From Caenorhabditis remanei (lineage: Eukaryota; Nematoda; Chromadorea; Rhabditida; Rhabditidae), in the NCBI RefSeq assembly GCF_010183535.1, contig NC_071328.1, positions 1,922,001 through 1,986,000 of the forward strand: a DNA stretch of 64,000 nucleotides. Reading direction: 5' to 3'. The notes below the pieces were generated by a model. That model was not told the DNA's origin. It ran no database searches and was given only the letters and a program-made list of their open reading frames with translations. How positions within the stretch are numbered: position 1 is the first letter of the stretch; the number at the start of each line of letters is the position of its first letter. A program made the translations under genes and the position numbers. Below, in pieces: positions 34,200 to 45,751 of this stretch.

Positions 34200-35060
34200 G
34201 CCGGTGTATGTTGAGAAAGATCTCTGTCTGCATGATATCGAATCTTTATTCAGAGAAAAAGGTTGTCCAAATTTAACCTCTAAACAGCGCAACTTCATGG
34301 CACACCAGAAGAGCCCAATCTGGTACATATTGAACTCGGAGGAACATTTTCTGTGAGTCCGATCCTGGCTAGTAGTACCTTCGTGATTAGTAATCTTCCA
34401 TCCAGCTGTTGTTGCTCTGTAAGTTAATATCTCAAGGTTTTGACAACGGCATACTTGTGAACCGGGCCGAAACGGGCCGACACGGGCCGGCTCGTAACTC
34501 TCGTCAAAATGAATATTATGAGTTGAAAAATATACCAAAATGTAGATCTCGGCGAGTTCTATGTCCGTGACCTGCTACGGGCCGAAAAAGTGACAAAAAA
34601 CGCGAAAATGGCCAAAAAGCCATTCTAGCCCGGCCCGCGGCACAATAACAAATAGTCATCCGGACCGTAGCAAGCCACGAACATAGAACTCGTCGAGATC
34701 TACATTTTGGTATATTTTTCAGCTAATAATATTGAGATTGACGCGAGTTACGAGTCGGTCCGGTTGACAAGTACGGACAACAGTCATTCCATTTTTAAAA
34801 TACCTTAGTCATAACCATTACTCCTGGATACATGTCAGCAATCAGAATTGATATCTCCGACGTTGTTGAATTCCGCAGATGTAATCTCAATGGGAAGTCC
34901 TTGGAACATTTCGATGAAGTTGTCCACATTCTTCAGTAGTAATTTTAAACAGTTGCAGAACGACGTCTGTGTTGTTAGAACTCACAGCAGTCAAAAATGT
35001 CATCACTTGGTCTTCAGCATGTTCCAAACCAGATTCTGCTTTCCCCGAAACTACAACGAG
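34200..35060 (-). pseudogene. Unrecognised minus-strand fragments
   Basis: Two open stretches are visible. One, about 34200-34430, contains YQIGLFWCAMKLRCLEVKFG and ends FSTYTGN-stop. The other, about 34840-34960, contains NVDNFIEMFQGLPIEITSAE. They are separated by the MITE at 34450-34775. No family is recognised; the second is loosely reminiscent of F-box-associated regions, which is a guess. Confidence 0.3.
34450..34775. mobile_element. hAT-like MITE, CATACTTG family, copy 3
   Basis: It starts CATACTTGTGAACCGGGCC and ends GGTTGACAAGTACG. Flanks are GACAACGG/GACAACAG (7 of 8). It is 40 bp shorter than copies 1 and 2 because of an internal loss near 34580. Confidence 0.82.
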
Positions 35061-35759
35061 TTCCGAAGAAAACGGAGAGAGTGAGGAGAGATTTTATTGA
35101 CCATTAAAATTTGCATGTGGTGCTGCAGGAAAAGCACACCGTGGAAGGGAAGAGAGGGGTACTGTAGAAAAAAGACTGCAAAGCGAATCAGGAGATGCGT
35201 TGGATCAATGAAACAGGCTTTCGGTTGCTGAAATTTACAAAAGTATCACATGTATCTTACGGTATTTAAGAAAAAAACTTACTGGGGGTGATTGCATGTT
35301 TATCGAACGGCCAGAACGAGATTGTCGACGTCTGAGCGAGTAGAAGCAGCTATTGTTCTTGCTGATGGTGGAGCCTTCAAAGTTAAATATTAAAATATAA
35401 AGTGTTACTAGGTCTAAAAAAATGCATAATAGTTAGCAGCTAACTTGTCAGGGAAATTTTTTTTTGAAACATTTTGACTATACTTCAGAATTCAATTAGA
35501 ATGCACAATAGGAACCATTTCTTAAAACCAAACCGAAATTTGACAAGTTTGGTTAAGATTGATTCAATTCGGAATAACATGTGCAACAATTATGTTAATT
35601 AGTTTTAGCAAGATTTGTTAGAGCTCGCCTCGAGGTAACTGTTTTAAAGAGCACAATGTTTACTTGGTCTTGATTTGCTCCGTAAGATGAAGCAGCAATT
35701 CTGCGGTCAGCAGATAACTTCAGTTTTTAGCTGACACGTTGGAGAAAAATTAATCGAAG

Positions 35760-35910
35760 AAGGAATACAATTAATTCTTAAAAAATCAGAATACAAGGGG
35801 TTCGACTAGCCATTCCGTTAGGCAGTCCATGGGGGACAATGAGAGAAAAAGGAATTGTGTCTTACGTTGAAACCAAACTCCCGTTTGTTGCGAAACCCTT
35901 ATTTACATAA
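35760..35910. repeat. CCATTCCGTTAGGCAGTC module, copy 6
   Basis: The core is at 35810-35827. The right flank (GTTTGTTGCGAAACCCTTATT) is diverged, followed by a GAGAGGGAGAG run. Confidence 0.7.
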
Positions 35911-36085
35911 CAATTGTGAGGCGACAGAGAGGGAGAGAGAGGGGGAGGTGGAAAAGATTGCTACTATGTCGCGGTCGGGAAAGGGAGTAGGAGATGGCAG
36001 GTGTTGCGCGGAGGGTTGGTAGTGGATAGGGCACAGCAAATCTGTAAATCGTCCCCCCTCCTCTAGAGCGTCAAAGGCGCGTCAG

Positions 36086-36280
36086 CATACTTGCAACGGG
36101 CCGGGTCGGGCCGTGACGAGAATTTCCAAGGCCCGGCTGAAAAATTTGAACTGAAAATTTGAATTTTTTTCGAATTATTTCCCAAAAATGACGATTTTTT
36201 GACTATACTTCAGAATTCAATCAAAAGATAGTTAAGCATCAAAAAATTGAGCCGGGCCGGGCCGTAAATTTGCAAGTATG
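36086..36280. mobile_element. hAT-like MITE, CATACTTGCAACGGGCC subfamily
   Basis: This is a 195-bp element with ends CATACTTGCAACGGGCC / AAATTTGCAAGTATG and an exact 8-bp duplication CGCGTCAG (36078-36085, 36281-36288). It shares only the outer CATACTTG and GGGCCGG motifs with the 368-bp family. Confidence 0.88.
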
Positions 36281-36944
36281 CGCGTCAGCACATCTCCGGG
36301 TCACATTGATTTTCCCCGCAAAATCCTCCGAAAATATGAGCCGTACTCTCACACAGTTATTCCTCTTTATTTATGATCGCCTTTTCCCGATTTATTCCAT
36401 CGAAATCAGTCAATTCTACAGGATTTTCCATTTTCAACCGCGACCTTCATTATTTGAATGGCGCGCGCTTTTTCCCTACAGTGTCCCGTTCGTTGCGAGA
36501 CCCGGATGCGCAGGCGGAGCGCAGCCTTTTTAGGCCAACGCGCACCACCGCGCGTCACTTCTCGCTACCGCACTTTTTACTATTTTTACGCCACGTTACG
36601 GTCCGTTGGTGACGGATTTTTCCCCTATTTTTCCCCTTATTTTATCTCCTTTATCTGTTCTCCTTCTCCTCGTTTTTCCCCTCTAAACCATCTATTATAC
36701 AAGACCTCTACAAAACTCTACGAAACTCTACGTAACAGGTTTTACCTGACAGGAAGGAGAAACGAAAGGGAGTGGGGTTTTACTTGTGTGTCTGTATGTC
36801 CCGTCTACCTATCAATGTGTCTTAAAAATGCCAAGAAAGAGAGAGAGTAGTTGAATTATACACTTTATTTCTGATCATTTACACAAATATTCTATAAACA
36901 TTCATTACATATTTTCATAAACATTATGACAATTTCAACAAAAA

Positions 36945-37310
36945 ATTATTTGGTTCATTTGTTTTTGGCTTGCCTTTAAAGTGGTGGCCACCATATTTGG
37001 TTTGCAGCTGTGATTGGCATATTTTGCGATGCTCCCTCTTTTTGTTGGATCGATGTAGAAGATTCCGGCTTCGAAGGTGTAGTAAACTTTTAATTATCAC
37101 TCTCAAATCCGCCATCCTCCGCTTCTCCTTCCTCTTCCCACCACGCTTCCGCCTCCTCTGCTTCAGCAGCCAACGCCCGTCTTCTCCATTCCTCCAGCTT
37201 ATCATCTCTCGCCGCCCATTGTATTTGCCAATGGGTTATAGTCCTATCCTTCCACACGAGATCCTCTCACAGCTTTCTAATCTAAAAGAAAAAAGAAGCT
37301 AATTGAAAAA
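36945..37310 (-). pseudogene. Acidic-tail gene fragment, copy 1
   Basis: After a CTTTTTTCTTTTAG acceptor the minus strand reads EDLVWKDRTITHWQIQW and RDDKLEEWRRRALAAEAEEA to an acidic end (GGFESDN-stop). A TGA interrupts the frame shortly after the acceptor. AATAAA follows near 36880. It is nearly identical to copy 2 at 39050-39420, which is broken at a different codon. Family unknown. Confidence 0.5.
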
Positions 37311-37594
37311 AAACGACAATACGTTACCTGCTCCAACAATCCCGCCACCCTATCCTGTCATCTACGTATTTGGAGCGGCGGCTACGACCAAGTCAACGCA
37401 GATGTTTCGGCGGAAGTTTTGGTTCTTGCATGCAATTTTTGGGGCACTCCAACTTTCTTGCCGCATTGGGACATGCCTCTGTAGAGCAATTGCATCATTT
37501 TATCTTGCAACTGGAAGAATATATTGAATTTTACTACTGTAGCAAAAAAAACTTACGCTTTGACCAGGAGTTTATCTAGAGAGGAATATAGGGG

Positions 37595-38345
37595 AATACA
37601 AGAAGGGGAATGGAAATCAATAATTCTCAAAGAATCAGAATACAAGAAGGGGACGACCAGCCATTCCGATAGGCAGCCCAGGGGTGTGCGGACAGGAAAA
37701 TTTCGGAATTTCGGACACTAAAAAATGTCCGAGTTTCAAAATTTCGGAATTTCGGAATCTCGGAATTGTCCGAATTTCAAATTTTCGGACTTTCGGAATC
37801 TCGGACTATTCCGAATTTCGGATTTTCGGACTTTCGGAATGTCGGAATATTCCGATTTCGGAATTTTTTTTCAACAGACTGTCCCATTTACCCATATCGA
37901 ATGCTGAAAACCGTTTTTTTTGTTTTAAAAAACACTGCGAAAAGACGAAAATTTCAAAAAACCGCCTGAAAACTGCGGAAAAAAATCTGTTCGAGACCCG
38001 TCATGAAAAGTGCGCATGCGCCTTTAATACAGTAATTTCTCTTCCATTCCGAAAATTTTTTTTCGGAACGTTCCGATCGGAATTCCATTCCGAAAATTTT
38101 TTTTCGGAATGTTCCGATCGGAATTTCATTCCGAATTTTTTTTTTCGGAATATTCCGATCGGAATTCCGTTCCGAAAATGAGCCGATTTTCGGAATTTTT
38201 CGGAATTCCGAATTCCGTTCCGCACACCCCTGCGATAGGCAGTCAGAAGAGATAATGAGTAAAACTGTCCGTTGTCTTACGTTGAACACATACGCAGACA
38301 GCGACACCGCGTTCGTTGCGAGACCCGTATTTGCATTGTCTCCGG
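37595..38345. repeat. CCATTCCGTTAGGCAGTC module, copy 7, split by an insertion
   Basis: The left half is 37595-37676 and the right half 38232-38345. The halves share a repeated CGATAGGCAG at the insertion point, showing that the element between them came later. Confidence 0.75.
37677..38221. mobile_element. hAT-like element, CAGGGGTGTGCGG family
   Basis: Ends are CAGGGGTGTGCGGA (from 37679) and TCCGCACACCCCTG. The target repeat CGATAGGCAG (8-10 bp) is on both sides. The interior is TTTCGGAATTTCGGA-type tandem repeats and an inverted set of TTCCGATCGGAA. Confidence 0.75.
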
Positions 38346-38571
38346 GAAGATTAGCCAAAGCACGCGTTTTGAATGTGTTATATATTCTCTATTGGATTAT
38401 CGCTCTATTGGAAAAAGGGGGACCACTTTGTACCATTGTGTGTATGTGTGTGTGTTTGAAAAAAGTGGAGGGAAGTGTCGATCTCGGATGAAAATTTCCC
38501 AAAAATTTCAATATTTTTTCCACTTTCCGATTCAATTTTTAATTTTCCAGCAATGTGTCATTCCTGGATAC

Positions 38572-38981
38572 CAGAGATGTTGGGAAGTGAAGATTTTCTT
38601 ATTCGGAAGTCGGAAGTTGGAAGTGATTTTTCTTATCAGGAAGTCGGGAGTAGGAAGTCGGAAGTAAAATTTCTTATCCGGAGGTCGGAAGTAAAAAAAC
38701 ACCCGGAAGTCGGAAGTCGGTATTAGATTTTTTCGCAAAGATTCAAAAACTCCTAGAAAAAGTTCATAAAATTCGAGAAAATCAGTGGAAAATTAGTTTT
38801 TGGCTGAAGAAAAGCCTATTTTCTGTCCTTTTAGACCATTTTTCCATGTATTTCTGCGACATTTACTTTTCCGAAATTTCACCGGTATGTAATGACAGAA
38901 GTCGGAAGTAAAATTCCTTATCCCGAAGTCGGAAGTTGGAAGTGAAAAAAAACCCGGAAGTCGGAATTCCCGACAACACTG
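38572..38981. mobile_element. hAT-like MITE, CAGAGATGTTGGGAAG subfamily
   Basis: Ends are CAGAGATGTTGGGAAG and CCCGACAACACTG, with an exact 8-bp duplication CTGGATAC (38564-38571, 38982-38989). The core at 38730-38890 matches the copies at 6853, 47853 and 51880. Confidence 0.86.
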
Positions 38982-39049
38982 CTGGATACCCCCTCTAAAA
39001 TAAGAAGAAACTAGCATGAACACATTGTGTACTAATTAGCAAAATTTAT

Positions 39050-39420
39050 TGAAAAAAGAAAAAATAGGTCGAAAATAGAGTTACAACAGAAAAAAACACT
39101 AATTTGAAAGTGATGGCCACCATATTCGGTTCGCAGCTGTGATTGGCATACTTTGAAATGTTCCCTCTTTTTGTTGGATCGATGTAGAAGATTCCGGCTT
39201 CGAAGGTGTAGTAAACTTTTAATTATCACTCTCAAATCCGCCATCCTCCGCTTCTCCTTCCTCTTCCAACCACTCCGCCACCTCTGCTTCAGCAGCCAAC
39301 GCCCGTCTTCTACATTCCTCCAGCTTATCATCTTTCGCCGCCCATTGTATTTATCAATGGGTTATAGTCCTATCCTTCCACACGAGATCTTCTCGCAGCT
39401 TTCTATTCTAAAAGTGTCCA
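39050..39420 (-). pseudogene. Acidic-tail gene fragment, copy 2
   Basis: This is the duplicate of 36945-37310. Its frame keeps KLREDLVWKDRTITH but then meets TGA where copy 1 has TGG, and its acidic stretch is shorter. The 3' flank has CAATAAATTTTG and the shared segment TTAGTTTCTTCTTATTTTAG-like at 39000-39045. It may be the last exon of the fragment at 39460-40640. Confidence 0.5.
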
Positions 39421-39459
39421 GTCGCTCATAGTTTCCCATTTATCGATGTTGAGACGACA

Positions 39460-40640
39460 ATTCTGTCAGACGGCTTCCTTCAAAGATATCAGGCCGCCGT
39501 CTGTCCTGTTGTATTGAACATTTCTGACTCGGCTGAAGAATCTTTCCGGCCCAAACGAAGTGTATCTTCTTGTTCTTCCGACCAGAGTTGAGCGGAATTC
39601 CGCCTTCCGCCTTCCGCCTTCCGCTTTCCGCCACTTTTTTCTTTCCGCCTTCCGCTTTCCGCTTTCCGTCGAAAAATTTTTTATTCCGCCTTCCGCCTTC
39701 CGTTTTCCGCCAAAAATTTTCCTATTTCCGCTTTCCGCCTTCCGCCTTCCGCTATTTTATGATTTTTTCCGCCTTCCGCCTAGAGAATATCAGATTGAAA
39801 AATATGTTTGCCTACTCCAATTTACTGATTTTTTAAACGTTTTTTTTGCAGCAAGGCTATCAGTTTTTACCGAAAAAAACAACATTTAACCATTTCAAGT
39901 GATTTTTACAACAAAATAAGGCCAAAATCGTCTTCTTAAAAACGAAATTGTATTCCGCCTTCCGCCATTTGGCCTTTTTTCCATTCCGCTTTCCGCCTTC
40001 CGCCTTCCGCCAAAAAATTTTCGCTTCCGCCTTCCGCCTTCCGCTTTCCGCCGAATTTTTTTAGAATTCCGCCTTCCGCTTTCCGCCTTCCCCCCAAAAA
40101 TTTCTTATTCCGCTTTCCGCCTTCCGCCTTCCGCAATTTCAAAAATCGCATTCCGCTCAACTCTGCTTCCGACATCGTTCACCACTTTTTTGACTTCATT
40201 CAATTCCAAGCGCGACATCTTGTGGACTCTCCACAGTAAGATGGTGCGAGTGGGAACATCGCAAAATGTGAGAAGCGCAAAATTACCTCCATGCGGAAGA
40301 ACTCTGAAAGAGTTCTCTGTATCTACATAGATATAATCATTATCTGTGGTGGAGAGTGGTCTCATAATACTCCGACCATCTACGAAAGAGTCCGTGATCA
40401 AAACATGAAATGAGCCTCTCTTTGTTCCCCAGAATTCCTAAAAAAAACTTTTAAAAAATATTTTTCCATGTTTTTAAATTACCCTGTAGTCGATCAGTTG
40501 CTGTTCTGGCTCAAATGAGGCATATCTCAGTTCGACTAGTGCTTCCCAGTTATAATATTCTTCTAGGGGTGGATGTAATTCTCGCTCCTTCTCCACTTCT
40601 GATCCACAAAATTCACAATTTTTCTCCCGTCTTCGATATT
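39460..40640 (-). pseudogene. Unrecognised gene disrupted by a hAT-like MITE
   Basis: Exon about 40483-40640 reads NCEFCGSEVEKERE and EEYYNWEALVELRYASFEPE to the donor after IDYR. Exon about 39460-40440 continues EFWGTKRGSFHVLITDSFVD and WRVHKMSRLELNEVKKVVND. The MITE 39583-40165 follows. Removing it and one 8-bp duplication restores the frame (GRTRRYTSFGPERFF, NRTDGGLISLKEAV) until a TGA. No family is recognised. Clean frame across the insertion suggests recent inactivation. Confidence 0.5.
39583..40165. mobile_element. hAT-like MITE, CAGAGTTGAGCGGAAT subfamily, in an exon
   Basis: Ends are CAGAGTTGAGCGGAATTCCG and GCATTCCGCTCAACTCTG, with an exact 8-bp duplication CTTCCGAC (39575-39582, 40166-40173). 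Confidence 0.9.
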
Positions 40641-41029
40641 AAACGGGTGGCGGCGGTCAAATCCACTCAGGACCATATCCTTGACATAATTGTTTGACGA
40701 GAGACGCAGAGAAACGAGAGAGAGTCTACTGTAGGGTCTTACTGTCCCTCTCTTCCTCATGTGTGTCCTCTCGGCACCGCCACATGACCGGTGTGTGTCA
40801 ATTTTTGTGTAGTCTGAGAAAATGGGGAGGTGTGTGTGTGTGTTTGTTTCTTTTGTCTCCCCATACTACTAACGAGCCTATCCTCCTCGGGAACAACACA
40901 CGACGTGTGGAGCAACATTGCAATTTTAGGGGGCAACTGCAAGAATATATTGAATTTTACTACTGTAGCAAGAAAAAAAACTTACGGTTTGACAAGGAGT
41001 TTATCCAGAGAGGAATATAGGGGAATACA

Positions 41030-41190
41030 AGAAGGGGAATGGAAATCAATATAATTCTCAAAGAATCAGAATACCAGGGGTTCGACCAGCCATTCCGTTA
41101 GGTAGTCAGAGGGGATAATGAGTAAGAAGGGACTGTCCGTTGTCCTTAGGTTCAACACATACGCAGACAGCGACACCGCGTTCGTTGTGT
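41030..41190. repeat. CCATTCCGTTAGGCAGTC module, copy 8
   Basis: The core is at 41090-41107, with TTAGGTAGTC. To its left, CAAGAATATATTGAATTTTA and ACTTACGGTTTGACAAGGAG repeat the sequence left of copy 7, so the 37.5 and 40.9 kb units are duplicates. Confidence 0.7.
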
Positions 41191-41499
41191 AAAATACCAG
41201 ATTGCGCCTGCTCTGTATTTTAGTATTTCTGTCTGTTTTAGGTACATTCTTGATGATTGCAATCATTTATTGGCCGGTATAGGAAAGTGAGTGACTTGTG
41301 GTCACCATCTTCCACCAGTGAATGTATAATATAATGCCGAATGTAAAGAGGAAATGTGTGTGTCTGCCCGAGGTTGTTTACACTCCCGCGGGGCAGATGG
41401 TAATTAATCTTCTCAATCGAGAGATAGAACCCGAGGTTCGAGAGATAGAACCCAAAGGGAAAAGAGACAGGACACAAATTGGCCTGTGACAGTTGCGAG

Positions 41500-41860
41500 A
41501 CCCATATTTACACAGCTGTCATGGGGGCCACCCATCTCCTAGAGGAGGAAGAGACCGCGACGCAGCAGCGGTGCGGTGCGGTCGGGCATTCGTTGCGAGA
41601 CCCATATTTGCATAGATGACGTGGGGAGATTCCTAGGGAGGTTTTAGACCGCGACGCAGCAGCGATGCGGTGCGGTCGAGATGTTTGTGGATAATGGGGG
41701 AGGGGACCATTTTGGACCATTGTGTGTGTGTGCGTGTGTGTGTTGGAGTTTCGTTGCGAGACCCATGTTTGCACTGTCTCCCGGAAGACTAGCCAACGCG
41801 TTTTGATTTGAACCTGTTGGAGTTGAGCAAGTGCGCTCTATTGATGAATTCCTCAGGATT
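41500..41860. repeat. Module-flank repeats without the core
   Basis: Two CCGCGACGCAGCAGCG motifs and three CGTTGCGAGACCCA motifs occur in tandem with GTGTGTGTG runs. This is the flank segment normally right of the module. Confidence 0.55.
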
Positions 41861-42175
41861 ACGGTATATGTTAGCACTAGAGTTGAACGGAAGGCAAAAT
41901 AAAAGGAATTTTCATTAGAAAACGATTTTCGCCGTATTTTGTTGTAAAAACCCCTAAAAATGGTTAAATTTTGGTAAAATTTCGTTTTTTTTAAATCTAA
42001 AAACGGATATAGACCATTTTGGACAATTGTGTGTGTGTGTTGGAGTTTCGTTGCGAGACCCACATTTGCACTGTCTCCGAGAAGATTGGCACGGTTTTTG
42101 AACCTATTCTAGTTGGCCATGTCCTATCTAATAGTGGATGAAGAGGGTGCCGGGGATGGAGAATGGAGGAATTAA

Positions 42176-42694
42176 CTAGGGAAAGGATCCCGAGTCAAGA
42201 TGGAGTTACAGATCGAGATATATATCACTAGAACCAAAATTTTGCGCTGATTTCAAATCTGTATTCTGTTTTTGCTAAACGATCTTGTGAAGAAAGTTAT
42301 TCGCGTTTTTGTGGCTTCTCAATGCAATAGTGTGCATTTTCAAGACTCCCTAAATTAATGTTTATCTTACTTTTTTTCCTTTTTTTGTAGACGCGTTATT
42401 TTTGAAAATTTAAGAAACTCCACAAAAATTTTTCTGAAAATAAATTCTGAAATTAAACTATGCCAAAAAGCATCTTTACATCCGTTCTCACAGGTATAAA
42501 ACAAAAAAATTTGAAAAAATAAGGAAAATGTTAATTTTGGGAGTGCTCATTTTTGCACTGAGAAGCCACAAAAACGCAAATAACTTTTTTCACGAGATAG
42601 TTTAGCAAAAACAGAATACAGATTTGAAATCAGCGCAAAATTTCGGTTCTATTGATATATATCTCGACCTGTAACTCCAGGGATCCTTCCCTAG
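42176..42694. mobile_element. PIF/Harbinger-like MITE, GGATCCCGAGTC family, copy 1
   Basis: Ends are CTAGGGAAAGGATCC and GGATCCTTCCCTAG, with TAA on both sides (42173-42175, 42695-42697). Arms of about 150 bp carry ATTTCAAATCTGTATTCTGT. Confidence 0.78.
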
Positions 42695-42756
42695 TAAGGG
42701 CTTTCCTACTTTCCAATTCAAAAATCATTTTTACCGCAATAGACCATTTTCGGATT

Positions 42757-42815
42757 CCCCTCTGAAACAAGAAGAAACTAATACGAACACAGTTTGTACC
42801 AATCAACAAATATTT
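42757..42815 (-). repeat. Shared 3'-flank segment, copy B
   Basis: GTACAAACTGTGTTCGTATT and AGTTTCTTCTTGTTTCAG/AGG follow the AATAAATATTTG signal of the preceding fragment, as at 26165-26250. Confidence 0.6.
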
Positions 42816-42839
42816 ATTCAATCACGAACAGATTTTAAT

Positions 42840-43372
42840 TAAACTTTTAATAATTAATTAATTGGAATAATTGGAAGAGAGTCTTGACTCCATGTTTGGT
42901 CGATGGTTTCCTGGCACTTCTCACTTTCAGTGCAGCCAATTGTTGTTTCATTTTTTGTTTAACTGCCTCGAACTCTGCTTTTTCTGAAATCTCGAATTAC
43001 AATCGAAAAACTTGGATAATTAGTTTAAAAAAAAACTTACTTCTAGATTCCTCTCAAATTTTTGCCATGATCGAACGAATGGAGTTGAACTCTGAAAAAG
43101 TAAACCTTTTTTCATTTGTCAGAGTCTGAATCAACGCTTACCATATTCAATTATCTGATGACAAACGGGTTGATCTTGGCGGCATGTATCCTCCATTGTC
43201 GAACTCGTCCATTTCTTGTTTTGTGACAATTTTTAGAGGTTTGTGCTCACGATCGACACGGGAGTGTTCATTCTATAATAGAAAATTGACTGATCATTTC
43301 TGATTGTTGAACACTTACCTCCAATTGCGGGTTTTCTTGAATTTCGGCATCATTATTCACAAACGGTTGCAT
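42840..43372 (-). pseudogene. Small four-exon fragment next to module 9
   Basis: Exon 43319-43372 starts at ATG (MQPFVNNDAEIQENPQLE). It joins in phase 0 to 43272, reading NEHSRVDREHKPLKIVTKQE to STRLSSDN-stop at 43147. A donor GTAAGC lies just beyond that stop, then two more exon-like blocks give STPFVRSWQKFERNLE and FEAVKQKMKQQLAALK, ending QLFQLIN-stop with AATAAA after it. Either it is a 59-residue gene, or a longer one broken by one stop. No family recognised. Confidence 0.42.
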
Positions 43373-43389
43373 CAATAGAAGTCAACGAT

Positions 43390-43480
43390 AGAATAATAGA
43401 AAAGAGAAATCAATAATTCTTAAAAAATCAAAATACAAAAAGGGTTCGACCAAGCCATTTCGTTGCGAGACCCATACTTG
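43390..43480. repeat. Module copy 9, truncated in the core
   Basis: The left arm AATTCTTAAAAAATC and GGGTTCGACCAAGCCATTTC run directly into CGTTGCGAGACCCAT, so the segment between core and flank has been deleted. Confidence 0.6.
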
Positions 43481-44274
43481 CACTGTCTCGCTGCCCGGAA
43501 TCCGGATTCCGAAAATCAAAAAATGTCATTCCGTAAAACTTTTGATTTGAACCTGTTGGAGTTGAGCAAGTGCACTCTATTGATGAATTCCGCAGGATTA
43601 TGGTACATGTTGGCACCAGAGCTTCGGCTTTTGAACGGACGGATGGCGGAAGGCGGAATAAAAGGCTGACTTGCAAAATTCGGGGTCACATTGCTGGAAC
43701 AATTTTCCATATTTTCTCGAGTACATTCCTCAAAAACTTTTGAAACCTACAAAAAATCAATCGACGTCTTTCGAGGGGTGTGGATATCCGGACATGAGGA
43801 AACTATGTCTATTCAATTATGTGACAAAGTTAATCAGCTTTTCGTTCAAACTCTCGGAAGTATTCTCCAAAACCTAATTAATTACGCATATGAGGCAGGG
43901 ATGGACATCCGGACACACCGACTCAGGATCTGGCGTGCCGTCGGCGTTTTTAAGGTGAAATTTTCACTGAAAATGGAGTTTTTGGCTGAAAAATTCTCTT
44001 TTTTGACTGAAAATCCATTTTTTCAGGTCAACACGAAGAGATTGCAAAATTCATCTTGCGCGCTGTCGACGCTTTTGATGTGGACATCCGGATATGGGGA
44101 AACACAGAGAACATTTCAAAACTGTTTTCATGAATCATCTTTTTTCAAAATTTTATTCATCAACTTTAAATTAATTTCACCAAAAAAAGGCCAATTGTTC
44201 GAATTTATAAAATGGTATCTTATTTTTCACCAACTCCTCGTCGCTTGGCCAGTAGTTTTCGTGGTGGTTCTTCC

Positions 44275-44565
44275 CCAGTACTCATAAGAGACCGCATACC
44301 ACAAACAGGGTCCCGGACCAAGGCCATCAGCAAGTGCTCCATGTTGCCTTCAAATACATCTGGATTGTATTGATCCCGAATACATTCACTTCGAGCTGGC
44401 TGAGGAGGTTTCTATTACTTCTGAGCCTCAAGTGCTCCGGGAGTTTTTCGAGTTCCTGTAATCAGTTTAATTAATTAATGTATACTGAGGAATTCAAATT
44501 ACCTCTAGAAGCTTCTTCGACTCCATGGAGAATTTTTATCACCAGACTCCGGCTTATCTTGCTCT
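44275..44565 (-). pseudogene. Unrecognised 3' gene fragment
   Basis: After a donor/acceptor pair (KKLLE, then ELEKLPEHLRLR) two overlapping frames stay open. One reads RSECIRDQYNPDVFEGNMEH and LLMALVRDPVCGMRSLM to LAKRRGVGEK-stop, but requires a frame change near 44420. It lies to the left of module 10. No family recognised. Confidence 0.35.
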
Positions 44566-45219
44566 CTAATCATTTTGTCTACGAATTTATCGATATTGAT
44601 CTAATTTTCCGGTCCTCTTGTTTTGTTATTTATAACCACTTCGTACACTGTAAAAAATATATTTAAAAGAGTATACTTCGTGAGTTTGGCCAGTTACAAT
44701 GTTGCATGGTCAGTACCCACACTCCTTCAATTTGAAACCCACAAAATTTGTTTTATTGTTTTTTACCAAAAGGAACAGAGTAAAATAAAAGTGTATTTTG
44801 GTGTCACCTGATTGTCGGACGACTTTTATTTTGAAAAGATCCGGAATTCCGGAATGATTTGATAAATTTGCAAGGCCAAGTCTTTTTTCGAGTGTTTTTA
44901 ATGATAAATAAAGTTTAAAACTACTTTTAAGCATTAAAACCGGAAAAGAAGTGCTATAGTTGTTTTTTAAACTCAAAAAATTATAAATTTCAACTTCTGG
45001 ATTCCGGAAAAAGGAAACTCAAAAAAACCGGAATCCGCAACCGGAATGCCGAAAAAACGCGGAATTCCGGAATTTCGGAATCCGGATTTTGGACAACTCT
45101 GCTGTACATGAACTATGTTTCAAATTGTTTGAATTTTCGATTTAAAAAATTCTATTATTATTTGGTCAAATAATTTGATCGCGACTTACCTTTATAGTAG
45201 ACATAAATATAGGGGTTAG

Positions 45220-45370
45220 AAGAAAGGGGGAAATCAATAATTTTTAAAGAATCAGAATACAAGAAGGGGTTCGACCAGCCATTCCGTTAGGCAGTCAATG
45301 GAGGACAATGAGAGAATAAGGGACTGTTTCTTACGTTGAACACATAGACGCATTCTTTGCAAGGTCATTA
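45220..45370. repeat. CCATTCCGTTAGGCAGTC module, copy 10
   Basis: The core is at 45279-45296, with GCGACTTACC (donor complement) at 45180-45190 and CCGCGACGCAGCAGCGATGC at 45380. Confidence 0.72.
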
Positions 45371-45751
45371 TTTACATAGGACCGCGACGCAGCAGCGATG
45401 CGGAGCGGTCGGAAAAGGGGGGAGGTGTTGCGCAGTGGGTTGGGTGTATACTAATGAGAGGGTTGTAACACAGAGCTGTTTCTGCACCTGTCTCTGTCTC
45501 TCGGATTTCTCTATCTCTCTCGATTGAGAAAATTAATTTCCCCCTTTCTCTACACAAACTGGAGGAGGGGGACCCCTTCTTACACCGACAAATAAGAGCT
45601 GGCGCGCCGTCGACGCTTTTGATGTGGACATCCGGATATGAGGAAAATATGGATATTCAATTATGTGATGAAGTTAATGAGCTTTTGGTCCAAGCTCTCT
45701 GAAGTTTTCTCCAAAATATAATTAATTATGCATGTGGGGACCAGAGCTGTG

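Noticed and set aside
37684..38225. 165-codon Phe/Arg-rich plus-strand ORF and opposite frames
   Set aside because: Translation of TTTCGGAATTTCGGA repeats inside a transposon-like insertion.
43691..44287. 198-codon plus-strand ORF
   Set aside because: It spans a dispersed repeat (ACATCCGGATATGxGGAAA, also at 45625 and 46080) and contains splice-like TTTTTTCAGGTC. It overlaps better-supported minus-strand exon-like sequence.
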